NCBI GenBank assembly: GCA_021790035.1
Contig: JAJYIO010000150.1
Span: 1-6,554, forward strand
Length of the DNA: 6,554 bases
From: a bacterium
Lineage (GTDB): Bacteria; Cyanobacteriota; Sericytochromatia; S15B-MN24; VGJW01
Direction of reading: 5' to 3'
The position numbers and the translations under genes are program-made. The notes under the pieces are model-generated. The model saw nothing but the letters and a program-made list of their open reading frames with translations. It did not search any database and was not told the origin of the DNA. Shown here piece by piece: positions 5,871-6,554 of this stretch. The number at the start of each line of letters is the position of its first letter. Within the stretch, counting starts at the first letter, position 1.

Positions 5871-6554
5871 GAACCTCGAAACCACCCGCATGATCTGGGC
5901 CTCGGCCTTCTGCACGAGGGTCAACGGCTGGGCCGGTGTGCTGCGGTTCTTCCAGTCCTGGTCGAAAACCGATTCGACCTGGCCGGCCACCGCGCCCTTC
6001 ATCCATACACCCAGCTCGTGGTTGTCGAACGCGCTCGAGTGCACCCAGTTGGTCGAACCGCCGAGGACCGTCTGGCCATCGAATACGGCGACCTTGGCGT
6101 GCATCTCCTTCATCCCGGGCGCCAGCGTGAACCAGTGCACGGGGATGCCCGCCGCCCGTAGCTTCTCGGCGGCCAGGATATCGTACGCCTTCTTGCTCGG
6201 CGACATGATGACCCGGACGGCTATCCCGCGCTTGTGAGCGGCGATGAGCGCGCCGAGTTCGTCGGGCTGGGACATCGTGTACATCAGCACGTCGATGGAC
6301 CGGGTGGCGTGCTGGATCGCAGCGAGCGTGTCTTGGTAGGTCTGCTGGGCCACCTTGGGATCGTCCTTGGGCGCCGTCTCGGTGATCCCGATCCGGGTAT
6401 CTCCACCCGACACCGGGGTCCCGGCCGCGACCGGAATCGGCTTGAGCGCCGGTAAGCCGGACGACACCAGCGTCCCGGTGACATGTGCGTTGTCCCAGCT
6501 CTGGGCAAACATGGCCTGGAGCTTGGGGACGGCGGGGCCCTGGACCTCGTAGTC
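5865..6554 (-). CDS. Phospholipase D-like (HKD) protein, 5' partial
   Basis: C-terminal 229 residues of a phospholipase D-superfamily protein; the start and the first HKD motif lie beyond the right edge, and the frame stays open to base 6554. The visible part starts DYEVQGPAVPKLQAMFAQSW, the link that usually follows the first catalytic half. Next comes a segment typical of the second half (TYQDTLAAIQHATRSIDVLMYTM, then RGIAVRVIMSP) and the second HKD motif: His152, Lys154, Asp159 followed by GS and Asn169 (HxKxxxxD...GSxN). The tail ends FDQDWKNRST... and TAG, so the C-terminus is complete. The family includes cardiolipin and phosphatidylserine synthases, phospholipases and nucleases. This part cannot separate them, so no symbol is given. 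Any signal peptide or membrane segment would be in the missing part. It converges on glpX, 31 bases away, and is probably an independent unit. Leu34 is a TTA codon. Confidence 0.88.
   Translation of the reverse strand, partial: DYEVQGPAVPKLQAMFAQSWDNAHVTGTLVSSGLPALKPIPVAAGTPVSGGDTRIGITETAPKDDPKVAQQTYQDTLAAIQHATRSIDVLMYTMSQPDELGALIAAHKRGIAVRVIMSPSKKAYDILAAEKLRAAGIPVHWFTLAPGMKEMHAKVAVFDGQTVLGGSTNWVHSSAFDNHELGVWMKGAVAGQVESVFDQDWKNRSTPAQPLTLVQKAEAQIMRVVSRFL

Noticed and set aside
1..6554. Mobile element, CRISPR array, tRNA/rRNA or defence system
   Set aside because: No direct-repeat arrays, transposase or integrase motifs, tRNA-like cloverleaf or defence-family domains were found in any frame; nearly every base belongs to the five genes described.

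Overview
The window is a gene-dense stretch of a high-GC bacterial chromosome (G/C-rich third codon positions throughout, gaps of 31 to 102 bases). It carries a co-directional run of central-carbon genes on the + strand, met at the right by one convergent gene. Protein style (Lys-type pyruvate kinase with a C-terminal PEP-utiliser-like domain, class II fructose bisphosphatase) would fit a high-GC Chloroflexota or an Actinomycetota-like lineage. I infer this only from general resemblance, and the window has no rRNA or other marker that settles it.

Layout: (1) 1-1236, eno, enolase, with about 13 N-terminal residues cut off by the left edge. (2) 1237-1323, an 87-base gap with a weak possible stem-loop. 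(3) 1324-3138, pyk, a 604-residue pyruvate kinase with an added C-terminal phosphohistidine-like domain. (4) 3138-3193, a short spacer with a possible 14-codon ORF overlapping the pyk stop (TGATG), followed by a hairpin whose loop holds the next start codon. (5) 3194-4720, nnr, a bifunctional NAD(P)HX epimerase/dehydratase. (6) 4721-4822, a 102-base leader ending in a strong Shine-Dalgarno; a possible extended -10 element lies just upstream, inside the nnr 3' end. (7) 4823-5833, glpX, class II fructose-1,6-bisphosphatase with a GTG start. (8) 5834-5864, a 31-base convergent gap with overlapping inverted repeats. (9) 5865-6554, minus strand, the C-terminal part of a phospholipase D-like protein, cut by the right edge.

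How the genes work together: eno and pyk catalyse the last two steps of glycolysis (2-phosphoglycerate to PEP to pyruvate). glpX encodes the irreversible gluconeogenic phosphatase. Between them, nnr encodes the enzyme that repairs hydrated NADH/NADPH, damage known to arise in part as a side reaction of glyceraldehyde-3-phosphate dehydrogenase. Metabolite repair therefore sits inside a glycolysis/gluconeogenesis cluster. The phospholipase D-like gene is on the other strand and is probably a separate unit.

No mobile element, CRISPR array, tRNA, rRNA or toxin-antitoxin-like pair was seen. The window looks like ordinary housekeeping DNA. The points most worth a second look are the predicted K+-independent, two-domain pyruvate kinase and the possible translational control of nnr.
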